From the NCBI GenBank assembly GCA_019022495.1, contig JAFEKR010000004.1:1-64000 (forward strand): a stretch of DNA of 64,000 nt, given 5' to 3'. Origin of the DNA: Epichloe hybrida. Lineage: Eukaryota; Ascomycota; Sordariomycetes; Hypocreales; Clavicipitaceae. The notes beneath the pieces were generated by a model. That model ran no database searches, was not told the DNA's origin, and was given only the letters and a program-made list of their open reading frames with translations. Below, piece by piece: positions 35,301 through 45,822 of the stretch; position 1 is the stretch's first letter, and each line of letters begins with the position of its first letter. The translations under genes were made by a program, and so were the position numbers.

Positions 35301-36461
35301 TCATTTCTTGGCATCTGCAGCCATGCCACTTTGCACCCAGGCCCTCGACTTGCCAGCCTTTTCATCAAGCTCTTCCTCAGTCAACTTGTCATTGTCAAAA
35401 GCAGTATGGGGAGTGGGCACATGGCGACCCTTTTCGAATCCAGGACGCTTGAGGAGCTTGAACAGCCACTTCTCGAGATGGGGGAAATCCTGAAGAGATA
35501 CGCCTGCCCAGGCTGTCGAGGAAGAAAGCTGTTAGTACAAGGCAGAGGCAACGGGCACGACGCAACGGGCAAAAAAAAAAAAAAAAAAAAAGTTGCAGCG
35601 CGACTTCGACTTACTATGGGAAGCGACCCATCCCCAGCACGATATGTCAGCGATGGTGACGCGATCACCGACCAGGTAGCCGTGGGGGGACTTGGCGAGA
35701 TGGTCGTCCATGGTGCGATACAGACGGCGCGTCTCGTTTGTGTAGCGGTCAATGCCGTATTGGATCTTCTCGGGGGCGTATCCTGAGTTTTTGCGTCAGT
35801 ACATACTTCTATTTCTTTCTTTCTTTTATCCCCCCCCCCAGCTGGATCCAGACATTTCGCCGCCGATTGAGCCGGCTTATTACGTACTCTTGAAGTGATT
35901 AGCTTGTCCTTGCATAGGTCCGAGGCCACCCATTTGCCAGTGGAGCTGCGAAAATGTCATGTCAGTAATCTAATGGTGAGCGCAACAGCCATTAGGTTTC
36001 AATGACGTACCCAGCTCGTAACTTCCCAATGCTCGGCGGATCCATGAGGATACGAAATCTTATGGTCCTTGTCGTATCGATCCGCGAGGTACTCGAGGAT
36101 GGCGCCGCTCTCAAAAACGCGAATCTTCTGGCCGTTAGGCAGCTTGTCCGTCAAAGCGGGCAGGCGGCCGTTGGGGTTGATCTCAAGGAACCAGGGCTCC
36201 TTTTGCTCATTCTCCATCATCTTAATGGCGTAGACCTGCGGCGCTTTGTCAAAACTTTGTCAAAACAGGGGGCTTGGCCTCGCCAATCACCGACCCCGGT
36301 GTTCTTGGCCGCAGCCGGGATTGATGTAAAGATGATTTATGGCGTCGCAGAAAGACCCTTACCTCGTACCCAGATATTCCGAGCTCCTCAAGTAGGATGG
36401 AAGCTTTGATCCCGTTGGGGGTCTGTCCCGTGTAGAGAGTGATGTCTGATTTGGTAGCCAT
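35301..36461 (-). CDS. Glutathione S-transferase (Ure2/GstA-like)
   Basis: Five minus-strand exons are predicted: 36363-36461, 36011-36235, 35888-35945, 35615-35782 and 35301-35512. They sum to 762 nt (253 aa) with phase kept; the last intron contains an A21 tract. The N-terminal thioredoxin fold starts DITLYTGQTPNGIKASILLE and has NPNGRLPAL and the glutathione-binding FESGAILEYLADRY. The all-helical C-terminal domain has LHWQMGGLGPMQGQANHF, YAPEKIQYGIDRYTNETRRL and the folding motif YLVGDRVTIADISCWGWV. This matches the fungal Ure2p-like/GstA class, cytosolic, conjugating glutathione to electrophiles. It is intact although it lies between two damaged genes. Confidence 0.9.
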
Positions 36462-36932
36462 GCTGATGATTTGTCGTTTGCCGAGCTGTGAATGAAAAGT
36501 TGTGACGGCGCGGAGGGGAGGGGAGGGGAACAGGCGGAGCTTTAAATACGAATCAGATAGAACACAGACACATCGGATCCGTTGTCCTTTTTTCTACTTT
36601 TCGTCTTCGGATGGGCGGGTACATTGGAAGCTTGGTAATTCCATCCATTTGCTTAGAAATCGGGGCTTTCCCTCATTCCCTTGGGCCTTGCTTGAATCCT
36701 TGAATCCCTTCCCCCCACGATCCCGCATCACGTCAACGACCCACAGTTTGTTTGCCTCTGCATTGTCCATTGGAAGCGGTGGCGGGGCGGGAGAACTCGT
36801 AGCGTTGTCCGTACATGTGTATGTATGTATGTACTACCGAGTACCGAGTACCGACTTAATCAATTAGTAAGATCCAGAGCGGCGCTACATGGTGAGCCAG
36901 CTGTCTGGCCTCCATGATCCAAAAACAGTTGG
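36462..36932. other. Intergenic; GST promoter and helicase 3' flank
   Basis: About 0.47 kb. It contains a GTAT microsatellite (about 36816-36832) and a triplicated GAGTACC run (about 36838-36853). If the helicase kept its original reading frame, its last codons would extend into this stretch (stop at about 36860). Confidence 0.5.
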
Positions 36933-38815
36933 TCACCGAATTTCGCCTCGAGGAACCTCCGCACCTCGGCGTTCCCACCATATCCCACTGTGTCCTTGGG
37001 CACTGCCATCCACCTTCAGCCCCCCAAGGCTCGTTGCTCGCGATAGAGCGACGTAAACTTGGCCTTCCTCAAAGGCATTGGACAGGTCAACGATGACGCG
37101 ATCGAGCGTCATACCCTGGCTCTTATGGACACTCATGGCCCATCCAGCCACGAGAGGGATCTGCGTTCGATAGAGCAGAGAGTATGGCTCCGAGTCACCA
37201 ACAGAGTTGACTACACACCAGGGATAGATGGTGCGCTCCACGCCGTTGTGAAAGCGAATCCGGGGCCAGTGCCTCGCCTTCGTCTGGCTGGCCATGAATG
37301 TTCGAACCTGCGCCTCTCTAAGACGGGAATGTTCACCGCTAATAGTGTCGACTCCGAGTGGCATGTTTTTGCTATAGGCCTTTGGAAGCTTCTCATCACT
37401 GAAAGCCTCCCAACCTTTGATAATGCCTTGGCTCCCATTGACCAGTCCCTTATCCATATCAAGGTTGACTTGTAACACAACAAGCATGCCGCCTCGCAGC
37501 TGGACCATTGCATCTAGTCTGTGGTCTTTGCATGCTTCTAACGTGCCGTCCGAGTTCCGCTTGTTGTAGTACCCGATCATCGGGTGATTCGTCTCGTACC
37601 AACGAAAGCCGTCCAAAGCTTTGTATGTCTCTATTGGCGTCTTCATGGCCACAAATTTCCTTCTATTCTCGTCAGCCACCTCTTTTCTCCTGCAGAGGAG
37701 TCGCGTAGCTCTGGTGACGTCGCATTCATGGTTCATGAGAGTGTCCATTTCGTGCTGAGTAAACGATATACCTAGTCGACATTTCTGGAGCATTTTGATA
37801 AAAGACTCGTCGCTCTGGCGATGTATCTCTTTTAAATTCACATGGGCAAAGTTAGCTTCCTCCCAAGCAGAGCTCTTGAAAGCCCACTTATCCGTCTCGC
37901 GAAAGGGGCCGTGGTTTTCGGGACAATTGAACTCGTCCTCGTCGTCGTCGACAAGCATCTCCGATCCACACTCGATGCAAAATTGAAACGGCTTGACAGG
38001 CGGTAACTGGCAGAAGTCGCCTGTCACGATGAGCTGAACGCCCCCAAAAGCAGGAGCGTCCAGTGCGTAGCTCTTATCCTGAGCTGACCAGCACCTGATT
38101 GTCTTCATGCATTCATTGATGCGCTCGAGATGATGATTCTCAACCATGCTGATCTCGTCAATGATGAGCACATCTGTCATTTTGAAGCGCTGCGTGACAT
38201 GTTTGCGCCAGCCTTTAGTCTTGAGCTCGTTCAAACGGAGTTTATGAAAGTCTGGCGTCCAACCCATGTAAGACCATGTTGACATGCCGTCGACCTGAAG
38301 AGCCGCTCGGCCAGTCGGCGCGATGACGTTGACACAACTCCCCATCTCTCGCAGTTTCTTCACTGTTGCCTTGAGCACAGTCGACTTGCCACAACCCGCC
38401 GAGCCCGTGAAGAAGACATTGCGGCCGCTCAGAATGAGATCTACCAAGTCTTGCTGTTCTTTACATAGGCTTGGTTCTTCGTTGGCAGGGGGTTTGATGT
38501 GACCGGAGGGTGATGTCAATTCTTGCTGGCTCATTCCAACAACTCTTGGCCTGTTGCGTCGTAGTCTGGGTTCTGGGACCAATTTTCTGCACTAATATGG
38601 CTTGAAATTGGTTCTTGTTTGGTAGAATCGTCCGAGCTTGAGGAAATGGAGATGACAGATGATGAGCGATGAAATGGCCGAGGTAATGGCTGGGGGGAAG
38701 GCAATTGATCACTGGTCGTCCGCTTTCTCTTGATAACAAGTGTTGGGGACGAGAGAGGCTCTGTAGCGCCGCTGCTGGCGGGAGGCGACCTGCCTCCCAA
38801 ATCGAGCTGAAACAT
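36933..38815 (-). CDS. PIF1-family DNA helicase, probably frame-damaged
   Basis: The main frame (ATG 38534 to stop 36933) encodes a superfamily-1B helicase: FFTGSAGCGKST (Walker A), VIAPTGRAA, LIIDEISMVE (Walker B), VTGDFCQLPPV, the HRQSDESFIKML segment, MLVVLQVNLDMDKGLVNGSQ, and the C-terminal AMSVHKSQGMTLDRV and VYVALSRATSLGGLKV. Two oddities are seen. First, a plausible N-terminus (MFQLDLGGRSPPASS, then Ser-rich up to SAENW, from ATG 38815) is in another frame and needs either a weak 50-bp intron or an indel. Second, after KVDG the expected end (GGNAEVRRFLEAKFGDQL) is one frame off near 37013-37018, so the last 24 residues read here are not native. Such PIF1 paralogs are often multicopy in hypocrealean genomes. 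It may be a recent pseudogene. Confidence 0.65.
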
Positions 38816-39203
38816 GGCCGGCCACAAGAGGCGATGATGATTTCTCTCTGAGCTGCTAGAAAGAGCCCGTTACATGCACACCTGTCACTATTATAATTGG
38901 GCAAACCGCTACATACGCGACAAACTCGCGCAATCATGTGATGCTCGGTGGATTACATAAGCGAGATGCATGACCCGGGGAGGGCAATGAAGAAAAAAAA
39001 AAAACCAAAAAAAAACCCGCCAGTTGCTGAATGTACGCAAGCTGAACTATTACGATACAATCCGGCTTGTTGCTCCCTCACGTCCTCTTAATTAGCCTCA
39101 ATCGAGTCAATCCGATAATATTCTGCCTTGCTCCAGTCCAAGTAGGCCATCATTCCTTCTTTTGTCTAATTCCTCGCAACCCCGTCCGTGATGCAACATT
39201 TGT

Positions 39204-39400
39204 TCATCTGTTTGTAATCCAGACACCACTCATCAGGAAAGTACATTTCTCAATGGTAGACCGACCAGTAGAGAACGCATATCCTCGATCAGCTGCCCAT
39301 CCGTTGATGAAGTCGAGTAAAGCTTTTCGAGACCGGTATTCCTGTTCGGGCGACAAGCAATCATCACATAATAAGGGATGATAACTTATAAACGCACAAA
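39204..39400 (-). mobile_element. Possible remnant of a MULE-type transposase N-terminus
   Basis: A minus-strand frame contains RSRKALLDFINGWAADRGYA followed by FSTGRSTIEK. This resembles the FAR1/WRKY-GCM1-like segment near the N-terminus of fungal Mutator-like transposases (typical pattern: INAWAxxRGYAFxxxRSxK). The expected following DNA-binding residues are degraded and the frame stops at 39204. No transposase core or terminal repeats are seen nearby, so this is at best a fragment. Confidence 0.35.
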
Positions 39401-39453
39401 TTGGTGGCCAGTCAACTGCGCCTCTTTTTTCGTGCAACAGAATCTCTCCCGAA

Positions 39454-40034
39454 TTAGTCACTCGGGCCGGACTGGAACACTTCCTTAACAACTGCCATGA
39501 CGTTATGACCCGATACATGTTGTAAAAGGCTACCTGTTATAGCAGACACCCCATGCCTGGGGATCGTCAAGGTACGGTCGATAATTGGGGTATGATCGAG
39601 ATTGAGTCGGGGGTATTGTGATTCAGACATGGCCCAAAAAGTAACCCAAACAGTATGGAATGAATTATTAAAAACATTAACTTGGCGACAAAAGTATTCG
39701 ACTGTCCCTAATGAGGGGTTTTCGACTGCGGTCATGAGAAAGTGTAGAAGGATACGTCCCGAATGTATTTGCACATTTCGCGGAAACAAAATATTCTTGG
39801 GAAAAAATACTTCTTCTCTAGTGATTAGGAATTCGCGTTTGTCAAGGGACATGGCTTCTGGCTCTCGTCTATAAAAGAAGAGAAATTGTGTGAATAAAAT
39901 GCAATCCTAAATTAGGCTTTTTTCATGTGTCTAACGTACCTAGTAGTTATAGACCCCGGGATATCAGATTCCTTCACAGGGGCTACGAGCGCTATGGCGC
40001 CGGCAAAGAAGCCTAGAGCAATAAGGTATTTCAT
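39454..40034 (-). CDS. Small secreted protein (effector candidate)
   Basis: Predicted exons are 39940-40034 and 39454-39868, with a 71-bp GTACGT...TAG intron; phase is exact, giving 169 aa. The N-terminus MKYLIALGFFAGAIALVAPV is a clear signal peptide. The mature part is not cysteine-rich (one Cys seen). It contains REEVFFPKNILFPRNVQIHS, LLHFLMTAVENPSLGTVEYF and VNVFNNSFHTVWVTFWAMSE. I recognise no family. The gene lies in the AT-rich repeat island next to the helicase and a transposase-like fragment, a setting typical of fast-evolving secreted proteins. The splice signals, exact phase and signal peptide are the only support; expression is unknown. Confidence 0.55.
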
Positions 40035-40206
40035 TTTAACGTTATACAGGGGCTTTAGAAAGGGCTTTGTGTGGGTGTGGAGTTAAAACTAAGGATGCTC
40101 TGCTTTTATGTTTTACGTGACAAAAGTCATGCGAATACTAACTTTATATACACCTAATGCCATACTCTATACGGACATACTCCGTATACAAACTATATGT
40201 CAGAAC

Positions 40207-40295
40207 CTGAAGGTGTGCAGGTAAGCCATTGAACCAAAAGATTCACCAATGCTAGCTCTCGCTCGCATCGCACCTTACAATTGATTATCAAGCCG
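40207..40295 (+). repeat. Dispersed ~88-bp repeat, copy A (most diverged)
   Basis: It begins GAAGGTGTGC and shares the blocks AAAAGAT, CAATGCTAGC, GCACCTTACAATTGATTAT with copies B and C. The same block order and spacing identify it as a member despite divergence. It is directly followed by a GCGCGC run. Confidence 0.7.
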
Positions 40296-40494
40296 CGCGC
40301 GCGCACCTGATAACTCGCGCGCACCTGACACTATACAAAAGTAACTTATCCTAGTTCTTATTAGTAGATTGTTTCTCTATATTATTAGAATCCAAGGCAT
40401 TAAGGTTATAAGGACTAATATTATTAGGACTGTTAAGCTTGCGAGGGTCTAAAATCCACCTTCTTTTATTATTATTATTATTATTAATGTAAGA

Positions 40495-40588
40495 ACCCCA
40501 GAAGGTGTGCTGGAATCCCCAATAGACTAAAAGATCCGTTAATGCTAGCCATTGCTAATATTGCACCTTATAATTGATTATAAGACTT
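40495..40588 (+). repeat. Dispersed ~88-bp repeat, copy B (RIP-like)
   Basis: This copy matches copy C almost base for base, except for one 1-nt indel and a set of C-to-T/G-to-A differences, all in the direction expected if copy B was mutated by RIP (e.g. at 40528, 40540, 40551, 40559, 40571, 40575). An ATT microsatellite (about 40469-40486) lies just before it. Confidence 0.8.
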
Positions 40589-41887
40589 GTCACCTAGGGC
40601 TCCATCCCCTGTGCTAGTGTGGGCCCCGTACACAGCGTCTCATAATTAACAGCAGCAGTAGCAGCTTTGTCTTCTAATTCTAATAATTATAGAATAACCC
40701 TTTAAACACTCTAACTATTAGCTTAATCTTCATGACCTTCGTAATTAACACGTAAATATGCAGTAGTGCTTTTTTAATTGCGATAGTTATTATCCCCTTC
40801 TAAGCGAATTATTTCCTCAATATGCCTCTCATTTAATTTACCCGGTACCCCGCTGGCTAATTAGGTCCTTGTGCGGGGTCTTCTGCAAGGGACACGACTT
40901 TTGACCTCGACGTCCGTACTCGGACTCCGTAGTGAGAGATAATACTAGCCAGACTATAGCTGTGTTTAGGCACCGCATCTCCCATAAACAAGAGTAACAT
41001 TGAGCTCCGCAACTCTTCTGCCTAAGATTAATGGCCAAATTAGCCACTACATGAAGCAAAGGCAAGGATGAAAGATGGTCCACTATCATGGGTGTGGTCC
41101 ACGAAGCCGCGCAAACTTGGTGATGACTACTCCGTACGCACGGTACAAGTTGCATGTGGATTTATATTGAGGGGCGGCTACTTTGTACTGTCACATCATA
41201 GTACGATACATTCCTCCCTCCCTAACGAGACCTGGGGATCCCGTTCCAATTCCTTTACGGGACTGTAACCATTTGATCCTGCTAGCAAGCTGCTATAGCG
41301 CAAGGTATCCTATGATACTAACAGGCTTAGACAAGAAATTCAATTGAAGCGAATGAAAGTGCGCCGAGTACGGAGTACTAATGAGCCAAATGATTGCACA
41401 TACGTTATTAACCAAGGCCATAGCGAATGCATGATATTATAAGCTAATATAAAAGTGATATTTAAAAATTAGAGAATAAAAGCTATCACTTAAGGAGTGA
41501 ATCAAAGGCTCTAAAAACGTAGTCTTAGAAGAGGCCTAAAGGTCGTCATAATAAGCACTATATCTGAAATAGTACGGAGTCATGTTAAACAATAAGTCCT
41601 AAATGTAATCCCAGATCCAAGCAGACCTACGATTAAGCGCTTGAGAATGAAGCTAAGCCCGGCCGTTCAGAAACAGCGCCTTCATTCGTAATAAGCTGTT
41701 ATCACTCATGTCGTCTAACCTTCCGCACCCTCATTCGTCATGTATTGTTTGTTCATCTCATGGATCTGTTGCTCGACGATATGGCTTGGTCCATGCTTTC
41801 ATGGGATCTCGCACCGAGACTTCGGACCTTTGGGCCATTCCATCTGGTGGGAGGCAGGACATGACCTGGACAGGACACGGAGTGTAC

Positions 41888-41981
41888 GAACTCAGAAGGT
41901 GTGCTGGAATTCCCCAATAGACCAAAAGATCCGTCAATGCTAGCCGTTGCTAACATTGCACCTTACAATCGATTATAAGGC
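41888..41981 (+). repeat. Dispersed ~88-bp repeat, copy C (least mutated)
   Basis: It runs from GAACTCAGAAGGTGTGCTGG to CGATTATAAGGCC. It keeps C at every position where copy B has T, so it is nearer the ancestral sequence. It lies 1.4 kb from copy B in the same orientation. Identity as a terminal part of a transposon, a MITE or a SINE cannot be decided here. Confidence 0.8.
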
Positions 41982-42328
41982 CTGGCCCCCCCTCCTACCC
42001 GAGGCAGAAGAAGTATTCAAGCTGAAGGGCGATCTTTTGTCAACCCTGTGGCCTTGGGGATGTCTCCGAAAGATCAAGTCGGTTCATGCATGCGCTCGAA
42101 CAATAGAAAAAGGGAAAGACTAGAAGAGAAAAGGAATAAAAGGGTGGAGACCGACCGCCTCGTCGTCTGCGTTTCATTGAAGAAGGTCAAGCATGACGAA
42201 GCTGTTCAGCCATGACGGCAAACCATCAAGGTGTGGCGACTTTGGAATTTCTCCAAATTGGCATTTCTCCGTATGGCCAACAACAAATCGCCTCAGTCGA
42301 ATCCAGGGACCTGCAAAAACGCGCTAGA

Positions 42329-42408
42329 CCTAATTCTAGTATTACCTAATTCCAGTATCACCTAATTCTAGTACTACCTCATTCTAGTATTACCTAATTC
42401 TAGTATTT
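42329..42408 (+). repeat. 16-bp tandem repeat, five units
   Basis: Five contiguous units of CCTAATTCTAGTATTA start at 42329, 42345, 42361, 42377 and 42393. Differences between units are single substitutions, mostly T/C transitions (e.g. TTCCAGTATCA, TAGTACTA). Confidence 0.9.
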
Positions 42409-42848
42409 ACTAGCGGGAATGGCCTCCTATCAGCGTACATGTCGCATCTGACATGAAGAAGAAGAAAAAGGAAAGAAAGCGAAAAGCGAAAATCGATTGA
42501 CGCACACGCACCATAGAGTTTTTCAATAGTTTCGGCGACGCTAACAAGGTAGCGCACGGATTCCTAACCATCTAGTAGTCCGGAATCGTGGCGATCCGAC
42601 CCTAGTGCTAGTGCGGAAGTTATAATTTGGGAAATCGGCAAAGTCACGCCTTGTCCATGATCCGGATGAAATTTTGCACGTGGAAATGACATCGTATATA
42701 TGAGCAGCTTGTACGCTTGTTGATATAACCCACCACCCCTCGTTCGTTTCCATGGTTCACATACGAAGTCGTTGTCTTCCACCCGTCGTGTCCACTTGTC
42801 GAATAAGACCTTTCAAAAGGGGTGGAACAAACCCAAACCTTCAACACA

Positions 42849-43843
42849 ATGGCCACTTCACTTCGAGTAGCGGCCGCAACGCTGCTGGCGCTTGTGGGCG
42901 GTGTCATATCGCAACCAGTCACGCAACCTCCTCACAGGCTGATTCATCAATTCCCAGAAAATGTATGGATAGAGAACATTGCGGTTCGACACAACGGCAA
43001 TCTTCTCCTCACCACACTCACACCCAACGCATCCCTCTACGAAGTGATAAACCCAGCCAGCAAGAACCCATCAACAGAGCTCCGCTTCACCGAGACATCG
43101 GTAGACAGTTTCTTCGGCATTGCCGAGCTCTCGCCAGACAAGTTTGCTATTCTGGGAGGCAACCACACTCCAACCGCTGGTCTACCAGGGCAATGGTCCG
43201 TCTGGACAGTCGATTTTGCAAGACACAATGGCATCAAACCACAACTCGCCGCAACGCTTCCGGATGCAGTCCTGCTAAACGGCGCCTCTCCCGTGCCTGG
43301 ATTTCCTGATTTCATCTTAGCCGCTGACTCTACAAGGGGCGTTGTCTTTCGCGTGAATGTGAGAATGCACAAGGTCGATATCACGCAAGATTTGCCAGAG
43401 ATGAAGCCGCGGAGCGACACTGCGATTTCATCGGGATCAATGGACTACGCATACGAGGAAACCATCTCTACTTCACCAACTCCGCCACGCACGCCTTCTA
43501 CCGTATCAAGGTGAACAAGGACGGGACCACGGTAAACGGCGCCAAAGTCGAGACTGTTAGTGTCATCGACGCCTCCTTTGCTGACGACTTTGCGTTTGGC
43601 CCTGGATTGGATTCGACGGCTTGGGTGGTGACCAATTCTGATGATTCCATCGTGGCCGTGCACTCAAATGGTCAGTCTCAGGAGGTTGCCGGTGGCGTCG
43701 GCAGCCCCATCATTCCGTCAGACACATCGTGCCGGTTTGGACGGACATTGGCCGATGCGAGCATGCTGTACGTCACAACTGCGGGCACAGGATCGGCGGG
43801 TGGGAAGGTGGAGGCCATTGACGTGAGCAGAGTCCGACGATGA
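42849..43843 (+). pseudogene. Secreted SMP-30/lactonase-like beta-propeller protein, frame-broken
   Basis: Reading from ATG 42849, the product has a signal peptide (MATSLRVAAATLLALVGGVI) followed by propeller-type sequence: VWIENIAVRHNGNLLLTTL, SFFGIAELSPDKFAILGG, ADSTRGVVFRVNV. Near 43405-43424 the frame is lost. The next frame carries the continuation GINGLRIRGNHLYFTNSATH, AFYRIKVNKDGTTV, DDFAFGPGLDSTAWVVTNSD and ends at 43843. Neither a GT nor an AG placement repairs it as an intron, so a 1-nt loss or 2-nt gain is the simplest reading. The whole would be about 331 aa, the usual length for this fungal secreted group. It is either a recent pseudogene or a sequence error; the upstream half alone is 222 aa. 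Confidence 0.7.
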
Positions 43844-45237
43844 AGAAGCGATTGACCCATTGCTGCCTGCTGATTGAGTAGGTGCGGTTCCTTGGCTGTT
43901 ATGGGTAAGTCATTGTACGGGCGGGTTGAGCCGGGTTCATGGCATACGTACATGTATTGTGTTTCAAGGAAATCCAGTTTCATTGAACTATTCTTCGTTT
44001 GCGTGCATCCATGTCCAATAACCGTTTTTCACCGTTGACTTCACCGTCGAGCGCATCGAGCATAAGGTTTGTGACCGGAGGCATAGCTTTCGAGGTTCAA
44101 TTCTAAGAAACGAACAGCAGGGGAAAGGATAGAGGAATGGTGTAGGGTGAAGCTTGGGTGAAGCCTGAGAGTTGGGAAAGCCTCCGCATCCACGTTGCTG
44201 CCAGGTTGCTGATGGTAAGTAGTAGGATTGGTGGAACATAGACTTAGCTAAGGAAGAAGGCAAGGGCCCTAGCGGGTCTTAACACCGTACAGGAACCATG
44301 GAATTTATGGCAAGCAATGCTTATAGCAAGCTGAGCCGCTGAGTATTTAGCTTAGTTGTCAACTGCCAGATACCCCACGATACTATTTACTACTACCACG
44401 ACGCAAAAAATATGCTTCTAGATTCCGCGAGTTCCAGCATGTAAAACAAAAGCAAGACAGCATTCCAATGGATTTATATGCGGTGAAAAAAACGTTTGTC
44501 GTCATAATCAAGCGAGAAAGCTTCCGTAGCTCAGTTGGTTAGAGCTTCGTACTAATAAACATTAGTGATGCGGAGGCCGCAGGTTCAAGCCCTGCCGGGA
44601 GCAACGTCGTTCCACGATGCTTTCACGCTTCTTTTTTTTTTGTACGAATCGTTTCGTACATGCACATGGATAGTAGTCGTGTAGTCTTTCTTTTTCTCCT
44701 CCTCTTCTCGCTGTGCATAGATAGACATCGCATTTGTTAACTTATATATACCCTTCACCCATGCGCACAATCCTTCCGTGATATACATAGCCTACCTAAT
44801 AGACTAAGAATTGCTCGTATACTAACAACTACATTGGAGGCAATACACTTCGACTCACGCCACCTGCCAGACCAACCAAGCATTTGCCCTGCGGGCCAGG
44901 AAATTCGGACAATGGCGAAAGTGGCACATCAGTCCTATCAAGGCGGGGGACCCCGGGAAAGTGAGAGTTCAAGAGTTTTAGGCCTTCAAAGGACATGACG
45001 GCAATGGCTGACCTATGGGCCATGGCAGCAACGTACTGCCTCGTATTATTATTATTAGGACCCGGCTGGAAGACCATGCCGTCTAGACTCTGTGCCGCCG
45101 AAATTGTTATCCCAGTTGCCCCACTTGACTCCACGACCAGATTTCCAAACAAGCATCTCTCCCAACAAAAAAAGAGCAAAAACAGTTCGCGCGACGACAA
45201 CAAACTAGCTCGGAAACCCCGGCATGCCGCATACATA
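43844..45237. other. Intergenic carrying a tRNA-Ile gene
   Basis: Apart from the tRNA at 44520-44603, the 1.4 kb shows no coding region. The bisphosphatase frame is open upstream to 44995, but the family-like N-terminus starts at 45238. Confidence 0.6.
44520..44603 (+). tRNA. tRNA-Ile (AAT) with short intron
   Basis: The acceptor stem GCTTCCG pairs with CGGGAGC (one T-G pair) and discriminator A is at 44603. The D arm is GCTC-AGTTGGTTA-GAGC. The anticodon stem TCGTA/TGCGG encloses CTAATA, with anticodon AAT at 44554-44556 (read as IAU). A 10-nt intron (about 44558-44567) sits one base 3' of the anticodon. The T arm is GCAGG-TTCAAGC-CCTGC. A run of about ten T's lies some 25 bp downstream (near 44632) as terminator. 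Confidence 0.9.
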
Positions 45238-45789
45238 ATGGCCGAAGATGACTTTCAAACCTGGTGGCAATCCGCGTCAATCCCCCCCACGCACCGAGCC
45301 CTCCAGGACTCCGTCATACCCTCGCTGCTCCAAAGCATATCAGAAATCGGCAAGGCCCTCCGCCGCTCCCACCACGTATCTCTTGCCGGCACAGCCAACG
45401 CCTTCGGAGACGACCAGCTCAACGTCGACGTGCATGCCGAGAAGCTCGTCCGCGACTCGCTCGCCGGGTGTCCCGCCGTCGTGACAGCCAGCAGTGAAGA
45501 GGACCCGGTAGAGAGAGCAGTGAGACACGACGGCGGCGGCGGCGGCGGCGCAGGCACCGACGAGAAGTACACGGTTGCATTTGATCCACTGGACGGGAGT
45601 TCCATCGTCGCCCCAAACTGGAGCGTCGGCACCATCATCGGCATCTGGGAAGGCGCGTCGGCGCTGTCCCAGCTGCCGTCCAGGAAGCAAGTTGCCGCCA
45701 TCCTGGGCGTGTACGGCCCGCGAACAACAGCCGTTGTGGCGGTTCGTGTTCCCGGCATGGAGCCCATCTGCTTCGAGGTGGGCCTGGGG

Positions 45790-45822
<33 letters not shown>

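Larger units (their letters stand above)
38828..42848. other. AT-rich repeat island
   Basis: This 4-kb stretch, especially 39.0-42.4 kb, is visibly richer in A+T than the rest of the window. It carries three copies of a dispersed repeat, an ATT microsatellite, a 16-bp tandem array, a transposase-like fragment and one small secreted-protein gene. The CTCCGTAC motif appears at 41128, 41368 and 41572. No housekeeping gene lies in it. Confidence 0.7.

Noticed and set aside
40838..41155. 105-codon minus-strand frame in the AT-rich island
   Set aside because: It has no signal peptide, domain or splice context, its composition is random-like, and it overlaps a GTACGGAGTA motif.
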